Shown here: piece after piece, positions 43,585 through 55,790 of the stretch
Layout of the letters: each line of letters begins with the position of its first letter
How positions within the stretch are numbered: the first letter of the stretch is position 1
Assembly: GCF_964204865.1 (NCBI RefSeq)
Contig: NC_135262.1
Location: 10,602,001 to 10,666,000 of the forward strand
Direction: 5' to 3'
Source: Styela clava
Lineage: Eukaryota; Chordata; Ascidiacea; Stolidobranchia; Styelidae
Length of the DNA: 64,000 nt
Made by a program: the position numbers and the translations under genes
The notes under the pieces: generated by a model
What the model saw: the letters and a program-made list of their open reading frames with translations, nothing else
Told to the model about the DNA's origin: nothing
Database searches by the model: none

Positions 43585-44956
43585 TCACGAACTTTCGTTT
43601 TGAAAATCAGGCATTTGAGTTATTGTGGTTACTGCGCTGTCGTATTGACCAGGCAAATCTACATCAGAATTATTCACACTTGCTTGTTGGTGTGTGTTTG
43701 AAGCAGATATATCATTGTTTTTATTTTTTTCAAAAGACATTAGTTCAATTTCTGCTGCGTTTATTAATGGTTCCATTGTTGACATGGCACGAGATGGACT
43801 GGCAGAAGTCATACTAGATGTGCCAGGTTCTGAATCACTATGTTTTCGAATAATTTTGCAACCTAACAATGATTCAAGTTGCTCTGCATCAATATTGACA
43901 TTTCCTCCAGTGCAGAAGCCCCTCGCGTGATCCATAAACAAATCCTTTAGAACGCTAAGCTCCTTGGTCAAAATTGAGATTTTAGATTCTAGTTGTTCAT
44001 TTTCTTCCTGAAATGGTAATTCATGTGTATTTAAACAATGAATTCAGTTCCATAAAAAAGAAACCTAGGCTGATGCAAAGCCACAAAATGCTTGAGAGGT
44101 GATGTCACTACTTCACTAACAGTTTATCAATTAAAGTATAATGCATTATACAAGGTGACACAAATAACAGATTCCAGGTCATTTGGAACATTTCTAGAAA
44201 GAACAACTGAGACTTATATGTACAAAAATGCACAAACAGAAGTTTTAAAGTTGAATGAATTTATTTTTGTAGGAGCATTTAAGAAATTTATGGGTTCTGA
44301 TTTTTTGGGTCGCCATGTGGCCTGTACAGAGGTACTAATAAAAATAACCAAAAGCACCTCAATAACTTTTTTCAAGACAAAAATAAGCTTGAGAACGTAT
44401 TAATGTAAACAAATTTGATCTGAATAAAACAGTATTTGGTGGATTCTAATGGAAAAAATTTATTATATTGGACTGTGTGTGACATCGCTTAGCTATTTAT
44501 AAATTTCAGATAGTGATTAGTGTAAATAATGAATTTTACCACCAAGTGTCCAAAATATTAATTATAAAGTATTCATAGCATCTTCAGCAAAAATCGTACC
44601 TTCAATTGCTCGACTTTTTGTAGAGTGTAAACAGATTTTTCACGAGTCTTCTCTCGACTCTTCTTAACAGCGACGTTATTCCTTTGTCTCCTGCGAATGT
44701 ATTCTTCTGAATTCTTTTCCAAAGTCAAATCTTTTGTTCTTATTTTCCCAGGAGGTTTCACTTTTCCTGTGAATGCTCTTGAACTTGAGGGAACATTGGT
44801 AGTCGGAGGAGGAAGCATTTGTTGCGACAAAGGAACATGATTACTTGAACTTCCTTCTTGATGATTATGCAATTCAATTTTCGATGAAACTGTTGTTACA
44901 TCTCCAGTTAATAAATTAATGTTGAAAGTAGAAGTTGGTTCCTCTTTACCTTCCAT
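43585..44956 (-). CDS. CEBPG: C/EBP-gamma-like bZIP transcription factor, 2 exons
   Basis: C/EBP-gamma proteins are bZIP factors that bind CCAAT/enhancer sites, mostly as heterodimers. The exons are 44600-44956 and 43585-44007, GT/AG and phase 0, giving 259 residues. Residues 1-80 are a Ser/Pro-rich region. The basic region at 84-105 holds KNSEEYIRRRQRNNVAVKKS. The zipper has leucines at 118, 125, 132 and 139 (VEQLKEENEQLESKISILTK, then ELSVLKDLFMDH), closest to C/EBP-gamma. A C-terminal extension of about 110 residues, rich in Ser, Asn and Asp, makes the protein longer than the 150-residue human one. The intron cuts the zipper and carries a MITE (44149-44326). An acceptor-like TTTGTAG lies 12 nt upstream of the ATG, and an in-frame TAG precedes it. 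Confidence 0.93.
44149..44326. mobile_element. mariner-type MITE family 3 in the C/EBP intron
   Basis: The copy runs from TACAAGGTGACACAAATAAC to TTTTTTGGGTCGCC ... CCTGTA, with interior AGGTCATTTGGAACATTTCT and TTTATGGGTTCTGA as in the other family 3 copies. The right terminal repeat has a 6-bp insertion. Confidence 0.75.
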
Positions 44957-45149
44957 CTTCCAACACAACTACAAATATACCATAATACTGCTGTACTGTG
45001 ATATGAAATTCATCAGATCATAATGTTATTTTCAATAACCTCTTCTAGATTAGCAGAATTTTACCAAATTCCCCATTAAATTTTTATATTATGATATTTT
45101 CTAATGTATAAATAGAATACAGGAATATTTTAGTTCTGTAGTTGGAAAT

Positions 45150-45487
45150 AGGATAGGATTTACATATTTATCCCGGGGAGAGGAAAACCGATAACACGGC
45201 TTAATCATATGGCGAACCACGGCCTCTCGTCCGGTTAACAGTCCAGGTCGGGTATGGGATTAGTTAGCCAGGTATTTTGTTTTCGGAAGCATGGACTTGA
45301 TGGTGGAGGAAGCCCAAACCGACCAGCGGTTACGTGAACCACTCTACGGCGGCGAAGAGTCCAGCAATCCTCTCGCACATGATCATCCCCGCATGGGATT
45401 CGAAATTGCGATCCCACGAAGGGTAATCAGAGATGCGGTGGCGTGCGTATCCCTAACGCTTAGCACGATGCGCCACACCGCCGAGCC
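45150..45487 (-). repeat. tRNA-derived SINE family A, full-length copy
   Basis: On the minus strand the head is GGCTCGGCGGTGTGGCGCAT, with A-box TGGCGCATCGTGC and B-box TTTCGAATCCC. The body matches 35432-35767 throughout with scattered substitutions. It lies about 200 bp upstream of the C/EBP start codon. Confidence 0.86.
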
Positions 45488-45562
45488 ATACCATCAATTT
45501 AATACTGTAATGATTTACTGTTTAATAGGCTACACGAAATACCATCAATTTAATACTGTAAT
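45488..45562. repeat. 51-bp-spaced direct repeat next to the SINE
   Basis: ATACCATCAATTTAATACTG followed by TAAT occurs at 45488 and again at 45539, 51 bp apart. It abuts the Pol III end of the SINE. Confidence 0.8.
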
Positions 45563-48500
45563 AAGCAACATGGTTGACTATTCCAATGTTGAAATTTAAA
45601 CGTGTGGTTAGTTTGAACAAGAAAATAGAACAGGAGCTCAGAGTGGATGCCTTTTCGGCTTTTGTAACCCACATGTTTCAGAATATTGAAAGGCCCAATT
45701 CCTGTAATACAATCCATCAGTCACTTCCATGGTTTAAGTATATTTCATAGCCTATCCTATCCTCCTTCAGACTGGATATGAAATCCCATGCCATTCTACC
45801 ACGTGCTGATGTGATACCGTATAAACGCTAATCAACACTATAATACAGTAATAAGAGCCAAGACTGCCAGTTCGGTGTGGCTAAAATCAGAAATTCGAAA
45901 ATAAACCTGTGCATAGCATCCACAATTTCTCGCACGGAAGATTATATTAGGGAAGGGAAAGGTTTATTGCATGATTATTTATAGACACTGTGCCATTTCT
46001 GAACATCGTATCACAGGCCTAATCAAAAAAGGAGAACTCATGGATAAAAATAAGGAAGCCCGCCATTACCACGATTGCGCAATCGATTACGCAATCAGTC
46101 CGGTTCGGTTCGGAACGCACATCATCAAAATACAATTCCAGATTGTTGCACCACCATGTGGTATTTAACAATGGTAATGAATTTTTGTCTAGTTAAGTCA
46201 AGTTTATTTTTCCAATCAGTAAAAATCAATCATATACAAATATCGACGATTTTACTCGCGAAGGGGAGCTGTAGTAACCGAAGCAAGTCGAGCAGAGACA
46301 CCCACGGTTCTAATATCTAATTGAAAACTTCGGGAGTTTTAGTTACGGACCTAATGTTATTGTCGGCGTGTACCGTATAGTTTTGTCGGATTATATAACT
46401 AACATCTTTTATTAGAGAGAGATAATTGTTAGAGATTGTACTAAATAGCCATTAGACCACCAGGCGGACGGGGTATTCCCCTCTTCAGTTGGATTACTCG
46501 AAATGTGCTTCTGTTGTGGAGAATATTTTGGGGAACTTCGAAGGTGACCTGGCCAAGTAGCCATTAACGTGTTGACAATGGAAAGTTTTGGACGACGCGC
46601 ACTGATAGAAAAAATTATGTACAGTAAATCAAACAGAATAATGACGCGGCACGAAATAATGGCATAGTAACTAGGGCTATAGTTTTGAGAATAATTGAAA
46701 AATTTAGAAAGTGGATCACACACATAGTTCAAAATATGCACATTTTGTTTCTTCTCGACAGGTAACGACATCGAAGTCAGCACGAAGCCGGCACACCTAG
46801 AAGCAATCTGCCATATCGAAAATAACATCCAAGAACCGAGTTTTATGACGTCACAATTGGTTACTGTAGCTCTATTGTGCTAGCCTAGTACAGTAGTATC
46901 GGCAGTAATTAGTTCAGCTTGCTGCTCAGTGCTCTCGATTGCAGTCATGTTTAATAAAATTTCAGCTTTTAAAAACTTAGGCTCGCTATATTTTGGGGGA
47001 AATTGGCAGCTATATCTGCAATAAACGAACTTGGTTGTGCTGGAATTTATAGTGAACCAAATTGTATAGTATGTCTCAAAGTTCTCAGCAGAATCAATGA
47101 AGAAAAACAATGTGGAGAGTCTTTCAAAAACAAATCATTCAAAGTTAAAATCAGTTATAAGCCTGAAATGTTATGAAAGTATTTTCAGCAGCGAATATAA
47201 TAGCTGTATACTCGTATTTTGCTCAATGAGATATTGCAAAGCAGGAGAGGAGTTTCAGGAAAAGATATAGGAATTGAGGTTGTTTATTTCATAGGATCAG
47301 TTTGAAATTATCATCAAGGTTCAAGGTTATCAAGGTTATATTTTTGTTATGTAGACACCATATGTGCTTAACAAACTGGCTATGGAATTCATTTAACCAT
47401 TGCGAGGAAACCGAAAAATCTACCAGTAGAGCTTTGGTTGAGTGATTGCACATTAGGGAACACTCCGAATTATGTTTCTCGAGAGGAAGGAATTGCTCAA
47501 TTGATTTGAGACGGTATCAATCATTAAATTTCGTTGGTTGAAAGACGGTTGAGAAAATCCTGTTTAGAATACAGAATAAGGTTCAGTGGAGCGCTTGGCT
47601 GCAATTTAAGATGCGGTTAGGAATGTAATTGAATGTTAGCGCGTAGTGATTAGTGTTCCAGTGCACATCTCCCATTTCACTGTAACAGCTCATTCTATGC
47701 AAAGTCAGTGGGAGATTACGGAATAAGTCGCGAGTGTATCCGATGCTGCTTGGTGACGCCGACCGCGACGGAATACAATGATTATTCCAACCGGTGAACA
47801 GGCGGATTGAAAATGTTTAGTAGCCATAGGAATACTTATGCAACTTTCTGTCCCCGGTTAAATCATGAAGTCAGTACTTTCAAAAGCCCGCTTCGTTTTA
47901 AATTTGAAAAAGGCCGAATTAAGAAAAGCAGCGCTAAAATATATAAAGGTCGAAAGACTATATCTCTGTAAATTATATTTTAGAATGCGACCCGATTTGA
48001 AAACGTATGATCCATTCGCCAGGGAGAATCGTATTTTTTTGTTCCACAACAACTATTTATCTGTCCGTGTATTCGTTAGTTTCATCTTTCGGCAAAAAGT
48101 TTTAGATAAACTTGTCTTGTCTCTGTAATGTATTACTTGGAGTCAAAAGGACATTCTAGAGTTCCTATGTTTAGCTAGCGTCGTGTGTGCTTATGTATCC
48201 ATTATAATCTATGTGTAATGTTTTGATCAACAGATACAAGTTCCGGCAATACAACATACTGAATCGTAAATCAGTCTTTCAGTGCTACTAGGAGTAGCCA
48301 GATATAATATAAGTACATAACGTAGCAGAACATAAGAGTCTCAAAAAACTTCATCCTAAGACAAAACGATTTGGTGCTGTTCCTAATGTTAGTTGTTATT
48401 TCGATGACGATTCTCAACGTAGAAGGAAGTAAGTTCAAATAAATGTGAGAACAATAATATATATGGACCCAAAGTTGATTATCTCGCAGCAACAGCTGCC

Positions 48501-49379
48501 ATTCATAGAGCACTAACTCACAAAAATCGACTGTCGAAATAGGATTTTTCATGACCAACATACGCCAATTTCGTAGTTAAAAATTGAAGTACGTTGCGTT
48601 TCGTCAAAATACGAGAGCGTTCAGTTGGCGGAAAACGTTCTGAACCCGGGTTCGGATAGTTGAATAGATCAGAATCTGCCTTCCAATATTACCGACTCCA
48701 TAGCCCCACTACCTTGATAAATTTTTGTGTAAACTTGCTCGATACTAGCTTCCATTTGATGCAGATAAGTTACTACCCGAGTGTAAAATGTGACCTCTTG
48801 ATTGATTCCTGAAACGCAATGTCAGTAGAAGCCTGTTGAAATGAGACTTCAAGCTAATGCTGTGAAAATATGGTGAAACAAATATTATTTGACTTAAATT
48901 ATGATGTTTCAATATTTCATATATTGTAAAACAGACATTTGTGATTTATCTGATTTTCATTTTGCATTTATTTACGCTGCATTCAGTTTTCGCGTCCCCC
49001 GAGATGTGGTTTCGCGGACGTTGTCGAGTAAGTGTAGTCTATTTCATTTTGCTCTCATCTTTTTCATGGGTCTTCCACATTTAGCATTGAAAGAGCCATT
49101 TGGCATCTATATAACGTCAAACTCAAACCTACTCGAAGCCGCAAGATCTACCAATTATGATGCAATATTCTAGTTCTTACTAAAAAGGAAATAAAATAAA
49201 TTACGAATGATGAAATAATTCAATTTACGAAAGGAAAAGAACTTGGAAAATAAAGTTTGCTTTGACAGATTTGAATCACATTAGTACAATCTATTTTTAC
49301 CGCTCTCGACTTATGCCCGCTGTGATGTGTAATTAGTGAGTAGTATTCGACTTTATGCCCCCGACTTTCATTGAATCGC
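45563..49379. other. Intergenic, no gene recognised
   Basis: Frames at 46412-46828 (-, 138 codons), 46880-47110 (-), 47865-48128 (+, 87 codons, Lys/Leu-rich) and 48271-48561 (-) show no domain, signal or splice support. I see no repeat family I can name here. Confidence 0.3.
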
Positions 49380-49399
49380 CACTGACTCTAACAGAAAAC

Positions 49400-49490
49400 T
49401 GCTGTAGCCACTTTGCTTCACAGGAGCCAGCGCTCCGAAAACAAAAAGCCGCATGCGGCTCCGGAGCCGAGCCTCAGGTTGCCGATCGAT
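49400..49490. mobile_element. hAT terminal remnant
   Basis: GGAGCCAGCGCTCCG, then GCCGCATGCGGCTCCGGAGC and CAGGTTGCCGA, resembles the sub-terminal and terminal part of hAT elements that end in GGTTGCCGACCCCTG. The last bases of the terminus and the other end are missing. Confidence 0.4.
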
Positions 49491-50159
49491 GGCATATAGG
49501 GAACTGTGGTAAACTATACAGATTGTAGTCAGAATCATCATTACCGTCAGTATCAATAAACCATTGTGGTAGTAATGGAAATTTTATTATTTCTAATAAC
49601 GCAAACGTTGATACTTGCGCGACTACGTATTTAGTATGGATGTAATTATGGATCTTCAAAAGTGCAATGAAAAGCAATAGAGAAAATTATGCTACAGCAC
49701 CGATTACGACGTTTTTTGTAACGAACTCATAAGAACACGGATGAATCATTACACCAAATAGAAATTTACATTTCCCCATTTATAATGTTTTATTAATTTA
49801 TTTTATATTATACTTATTTCAGGCTAAAATCTCGATTTATATTTAGTTTTTTGAATAATTCGAAATATATATGTAACATTAGCTGGCAGATAGATTTGCA
49901 TTTTATCGATACAAAATTTATAACAAATAAATTTGAAGTATTAATTTTGAATAAAAGATCAACTGAAAAAAAGAGAGCGGTGCAAGATATATATATGAAA
50001 ACGAAATCCAAAACGGAGTGGTAGGCTACGGGTTCGCAATCTGTCACATCAGGACTTGGCCTGACCATCAGATCGCAAACGCGAAACCGTAACAAGATGC
50101 TTGATTTTTATATTTTGATGACGACATTGCACATTAAAAAAACGAATCTCAAAGAGCTC

Positions 50160-50310
50160 ACCAGTTCTTTTTTAAATGAACAAAAGTAATACCCTTTTAG
50201 CAAAAAATACGATCTTTAACCACTGAGAAGCAATTGATCCTGTGTATAATGAGAAAAGAATAACAAACAACAAGAATAAAGATATAAAATGACAAAACGA
50301 TCCATAAGTT
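50160..50310. repeat. Dispersed repeat matching 38640-38825
   Basis: GTAATACCCTTTTAGC, GATCTTTAACCACTGA, GAAGCAATTGATCC and AACAACAAGAATAA occur in the same order as in the copy within the foldback element. Confidence 0.5.
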
Positions 50311-51721
50311 CACTTCTTGTTCCAAATCAATCCCCAATGGATTCGTATGGACTCTCGCCGCCATCATGAAACATAAAAAAAATCTTGCATGCCAGATTTG
50401 ACCCTATAGCTTCACATCGTTTGTTTATTTTAGATTTATTTTGTTAGCTTTTATATTGGTGCTCAATTCACCACGGTGTGTATACATCAAATTGTGTAAG
50501 TTTACTGTATAGTTCCTAATTTTAAAAACTCGTAACATTTCAATATCCATGCTATAGCTTGAACTCATCGGCCTTTATTACTACCCAAACAAAAGCTTAG
50601 CAATAAAGATATAAGCGAGAGGCAGTTGCAACCTGGGAGTGACAAAATCGATGCGGGCATTCAGTGAACAGCTAATAAAATTTACCTAATAGAGATTACC
50701 TAGCTTCACTCAGAATTTAATTACCGAAAAAAGCTTTTCAATATTCTCATTCCCGTTCCCAATCGATGCCCTCGAGTTCAGTTCAACTTCTGTTCCAAAT
50801 TATTTGTCACCTTGATATGAATTTTAATCCTTTTTAAAAAAAAGTAGTATCGAAACTGTTGTGTTCAGTTTTTTTTTCATATAAACTTTCAAAATAACGC
50901 GCTTTCTAATGTTGACTAGATCTGCATATATTGTAATGCCTAACTTTTTTGGATTATGTAAATATTTTTCTCAATTTCAATACTACTTTTGACTGAAGAA
51001 ACAAATGCATGTTTTCGAAAGGTTAGCAAAAGATTTCGCTTTAATTCTCTGAATAATAAAAATTGCGCATTCACTATAAAAAAGATGAACGATTAACATA
51101 ACGTTTAACGCCCAATTATTTAGTTTTGGGAAATTTTGTACATTTCTGTGGTTTTAATATGTACCGTATGGAAGCATGGAAATCAATTTTTGACATCAGA
51201 AATTGATGAAAAAATTATATCGCAACGCGTGACTAATGGCCATCTGTTGTGAACTTGACTCTTCAAGTACTTCTTTTAATGTTCTGTTAAACTTTATCGA
51301 TCCTGGCTAAGCTTCGGATGAATTAAACATACCGTAGGTATTCCTCAGCACCGTAGATTTATATATAGCGGAATAACAACAACACAAAGATTTGTAAATT
51401 GCACTTTTATTCGCGTCATACACACGGAATAGATACTAATTGAAATATGTTTGAATAACAGAATAAGAAAAATAATCAAAAAGTAAGATAAAGAATATGA
51501 ACAATTCAAGTTTATTATTACAGTATGGCGAAGATGGCTTGAAAAATGAAGAAATTCGCACTAGTACCCTAATGATATTACACCAAAAACAACTACATAA
51601 TAAATGTTAGTTGTCTGGGACTCTGGGAGATATACTAGAGCGACAAAAATAGACAGGTAAAACTACAGAAAGAACAATGATGGAGGAATAAAACGAACAG
51701 GTTTTCAATCTAATCATAGCG
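50311..51721. other. Intergenic, nothing recognised
   Basis: No coding exon, RNA gene or named repeat is visible. It ends at the left border of the 8977-bp-spaced duplication. Confidence 0.35.
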
Positions 51722-54700
51722 TAATACAAACGATTTCACTCGCTTGGAATAGCTGACAAAAAGAGATTGACAATTTGTACGTAATTAACAAAAAATTGAT
51801 AATTAGCCCCTTGTTATAATTGCAACCCTGAATGCAATCGCCATATTCTACCATCAAATGAATAAATTTTAAAACGACGCGAAACATTTTTCATATAATT
51901 TCAACAACATTAGAGTAGTGGTGGTTACATGGTTCCAATCACAATTTCAATGGCCTACTTAGTAAATGGCATATTTGGCTGTGTTTCAATTATTTTGAAG
52001 CAAATTAGGCTTGTCGACAGTTAGCTAATTTGAAACGAATGAACTGACAAACTTTTTTGACCTAAGTATTTTTATAATATGAAAAAAGTCATCTTCAGTT
52101 TGTTGTTAACATCAATTATAAGTTCGAACGACGCAAGCTATAACGAATGAGCAAAGGCGAATCAAATTCAAACTTCACAAATAAAAATTTATTAGCTAAA
52201 TGTGTTTTGATTTGGAACAATAAATTGTGCGTCAACTAATGAATTTCGTTACATGGATTTAAAGCTTAATTTAATTTTGTTACATGGTCAAGTCAACTGG
52301 AAAAAATTGATAATTATTTTCGAATAAATACCGAATGAAAAATGCCCGAAAAACGATAAAAAAAATTGTCAATAGCTGAAATTAAAAAAGCCATTTTCAC
52401 TCCGTATACACTCCATCGATTTTCTCACTCTGAAAATCAATAATAATGCAATACAAAGTTCAAAGCCCAATAAAAACGCGATTACATCGTATGGAAACAA
52501 GTGAAATATTAAAAACAAGATAGACGAACGTCAATAATATAAGAATAAGGGCATTCCAAAATATGGTGAACAAGGAGATACATTATAAGCAACAGTGTGT
52601 TACTATTTGTTGCTGCATCACACAACACAGCAATCGATTTTTGAATTAAGTTAACCTTTTTCATATTTATTAACTTGGAGGTTATTTCAATGTTTATTGA
52701 TTGTGGTGCAGTCAAGTAGAAGATATGGATTGAATAGAGTTTGGTGATCTGTAGAGTGAAAGTATATCAATACGACTTTGACTAGACTGACTTGTATTCA
52801 ATCGTCTAGAAATAAACAAACAAATACTGAAAATCGATACCATGCCGTAAGGTTGTTTTTAAAGCGGGATGCCAGAAAGCTTTTCGTTGGCGGTTTCTAA
52901 GTAATTGAATTTTGTCAAACATAAAAGACTTTGTTGTACTCGTTTCCACCTTAAGGACCTAATCACTTGGTCATAAAAAAATGAAATATGCCAATAATAT
53001 GGCCACCAAGCAACACAGGATTCACATAGTTCTAACTTCAGTAATTAAAGAAAGGAAAACAAGCACTAGTATAAAGAAATCACAGACGACGGTTCTTCGT
53101 TTGTCCATAGCTTATTTAGAAGATTAATTCATGCGTCAGGGCTTTTCTGTTTACTAGAACATCACCCTGGAATAGCAAAAGCATATTCAAAACTATTACT
53201 CATAATAATAATATGAAATTTGAGCTTATATTGGAAGAGTATACAGCAGCTTAACGTAATATATTGTATTCTAATAGGACGATCGGGTAGTTCAAATAAC
53301 AAACAATCTTCGTGAAAACAAAATAACGATAGAGCGTTTGATAAATTTATTATTCATTCTGAAGAAAAAGAGAAATTTAACTCAATGTAAAATATTATTT
53401 GAATCCGGAAAAAAATATTTATTTATACATGATGATATTACAGTAGATTTTTCAATTGGGTTTGGTTGTTTTATATAGGGCAAATATTTTCTTCGTGACC
53501 AAAATAGCTAAACGCTGATTTTTGCACGTAGGCTTGACCGAATAGCACCGGATACGTTTGGTATACGGTAATTAAGCTAATGCCCCCAAACATCGTGACG
53601 GTAAACAACGATCAATGAAATCGTTCGTTATTTTGTTAAATTCATGAACGTGAACGGAAACTTAATTCCACTGAGAAAAGTCGAACGTGCCGGTGAATCA
53701 CATTATTACGTCTACTGTCGCTTTATTGAGAGCTGATGTCGATTAAAAGACAATCTGCTTTATATTTTTAACAGTCAGTATCAAGCACATGAGCCCGTTT
53801 TGTTTGTCTGATATGAGTTAGGTGATCTAAAATATATCTCTCGAATTGAAGTTCCATGAGAAATGTCAACTAGCATTTACTTTGTAAGTAAAATTTAAAC
53901 GTTTCTACTTGTCTGTCAAGCTTCATCTCTTTCCATATTCACCCATCCATACTTGGCATGAATTTTACAAATTCGACGAAACTCCACTTCAGCGCGTCTT
54001 TGCGACAACTGATTCAATCGACGTTTCTGACGACGACTGACAACAGCTCCACCTTGTGTCAAACCAGACGCAACTTGCACCAGTAAAGATTCGATCGTGT
54101 AAGCACTAGACCAGCCTTGGGACGTAAGTACTTCCATACAAATCGCTCCTCCGTCCATTATGAACCCATTGTCCAAATAAGGACCAACTAATCGCAGAAA
54201 AGGAGGTTGAAAAGGAAATAGTTCGGGAAAACTGAGACGAAATTTGATACTTTCAGTGCCGGTATCTTGCATCGATTTCCATAAATCAGAGGTTTCGTCA
54301 ACTTTTAGTAGTCGTACATCCCATTCAAATATATTACTATCATCAACAAGATTGACTTCAAATGCTGAGTTTGGAAGGGACGTTGCTCTGGTCATGTATT
54401 GAAGCTCACGCATGACACGGCGATTTCTGACCTGTAAAAACCGACAATATCTTGTTTAGTTACTAGCCTATGTATTTGTCATGTATGACAGCAGACATGT
54501 ATGGACTAAGCTTAGGAGGATAATACATTTCCTTAAAATTGCTTCCTATTCAACATTATTTCATACAGGATGAGAATTATCTTGAATGCAGTTTGGTGAA
54601 CTATAAAACCAATGTTGAGATTGAGAATAAATAAAGCACAATGTAGGATAGCAAAACAATGTAATCTGCCCACTTTTCAAATTTCTACATTAAAAACTCC

Positions 54701-55023
54701 ATCAGGACATGATATGGAAAGGGCACTAACGCATACATAGCAAAGCCAAAATTATCAATTGTTATCAGTCAAAATTATCTTCCCCTGATGAAGTTTTTCT
54801 CTATAAAAAATATATACCGGTATATATATAATAATTTGATAAATTGAATACGGAAAAATTACTTGCCCCTTTTCAAGTCCCCTGAAAACAATATTCCAGA
54901 CTAATTATCCACAAAATGTCACATTAGCCCTTGATACGAGTCAAAAGAATATATATTTATATAGATGGTAATCAGCGCCTTGACTTTCGAAATTTTCTAT
55001 TTTGGGATTGTTCGTATGAGTAT
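51722..55023. repeat. Direct duplication, copy 1
   Basis: This 3302 bp stretch recurs at 60699-64000 at a constant offset of 8977 bp. Every part I compared, coding and noncoding, was identical, and the offset is the same at both ends, so there is no net indel. The second copy is cut by the window end, so the real length may be greater. Confidence 0.93.
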
Positions 55024-55790
55024 AAATAAATTTGGTATTTTGAAGAAGAACAAAATCTAGTGAGATTTATTGATCTGCTTTATACATATATATATATCAT
55101 TATCGCGTCTATATTAAATATAGACAATGCATACCTAACGAAAAGCATACGCCCTTGTATCGGCTTAACTGTACATGTTTTCACACAACGTCTGTAAATT
55201 GGGTCGATAGATGTTGATATTCGCCGTCTTTATAGAAAAACTATTTTGAGTACCAGATCCAGTGATTCAATTTATGATAAAATTTGCACATAAAATAACA
55301 GATAAAGATATAAATAATAAATTTTACAGCCAGGAAACGTCTGTATTAATTGATTGTTAGAACCAAATTCAGAACTATAAGAACATAAAAAGTTATGGAT
55401 GATATACTTGAGCTCACTCACCGTGGCAGATTGTGAAATATCGGAAGTTATTTTGAATGTCACAGTGTTCTTCTGTTGCTTATTAGTTTTCGCCTCTTCT
55501 TCAGGTCGTGATGAACTATCAGAAACCGTTGGATTCTTTTTCAGCTCTTTGATTTGCTTTTCGTTAGCATCGACAGAATCTTCCTTTTCTGCCTCTGATT
55601 TTTCCTTCTTCAATTTGTTCTTATTTGGTTGTTTTTCCCGTTGAATGGAATGGGGTGAGGGATGACAATCAATACGAGGTGAACTTGTAATGTTCTGAAT
55701 CGTTGAAGACGCAGAAGAGCTTTGATGCGACGCAGAACGCTTTCTACTACGCGTAATATAACGCGCGATACGTGCTATTACGTTAGGCAT
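53916..55790 (-). CDS. UBE2QL1: UBE2Q-like ubiquitin-conjugating enzyme (UBE2QL1 type), 2 exons
   Basis: E2 enzymes of the UBE2Q family carry ubiquitin as a thioester on a cysteine. The exons are 55422-55790 and 53916-54431, joined by GTGAGT/TTTTACAG in phase 0, giving 294 residues. Residues 1-123 are a basic, Ser-rich then Lys/Glu-rich low-complexity region (MPNVIARIARYITRSRKRS). The UBC fold starts near residue 130 with family motifs FEWDVRLLKVD, FPFQPPFLRLV and GGAICMEVLTSQGWSSAYTI; Cys221 is the active-site residue. The canonical HPN motif is replaced, as is normal for this family. Human UBE2QL1 has only about 161 residues and starts near residue 130 here, so exon 1 is the less certain part. 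The catalytic exon is duplicated at 62893-63408. Confidence 0.88.

Noticed and set aside
52509..52715. A 68-codon minus-strand frame, repeated at 61486-61692
   Set aside because: Its apparent conservation is only the identical duplication; no domain or gene context supports it.
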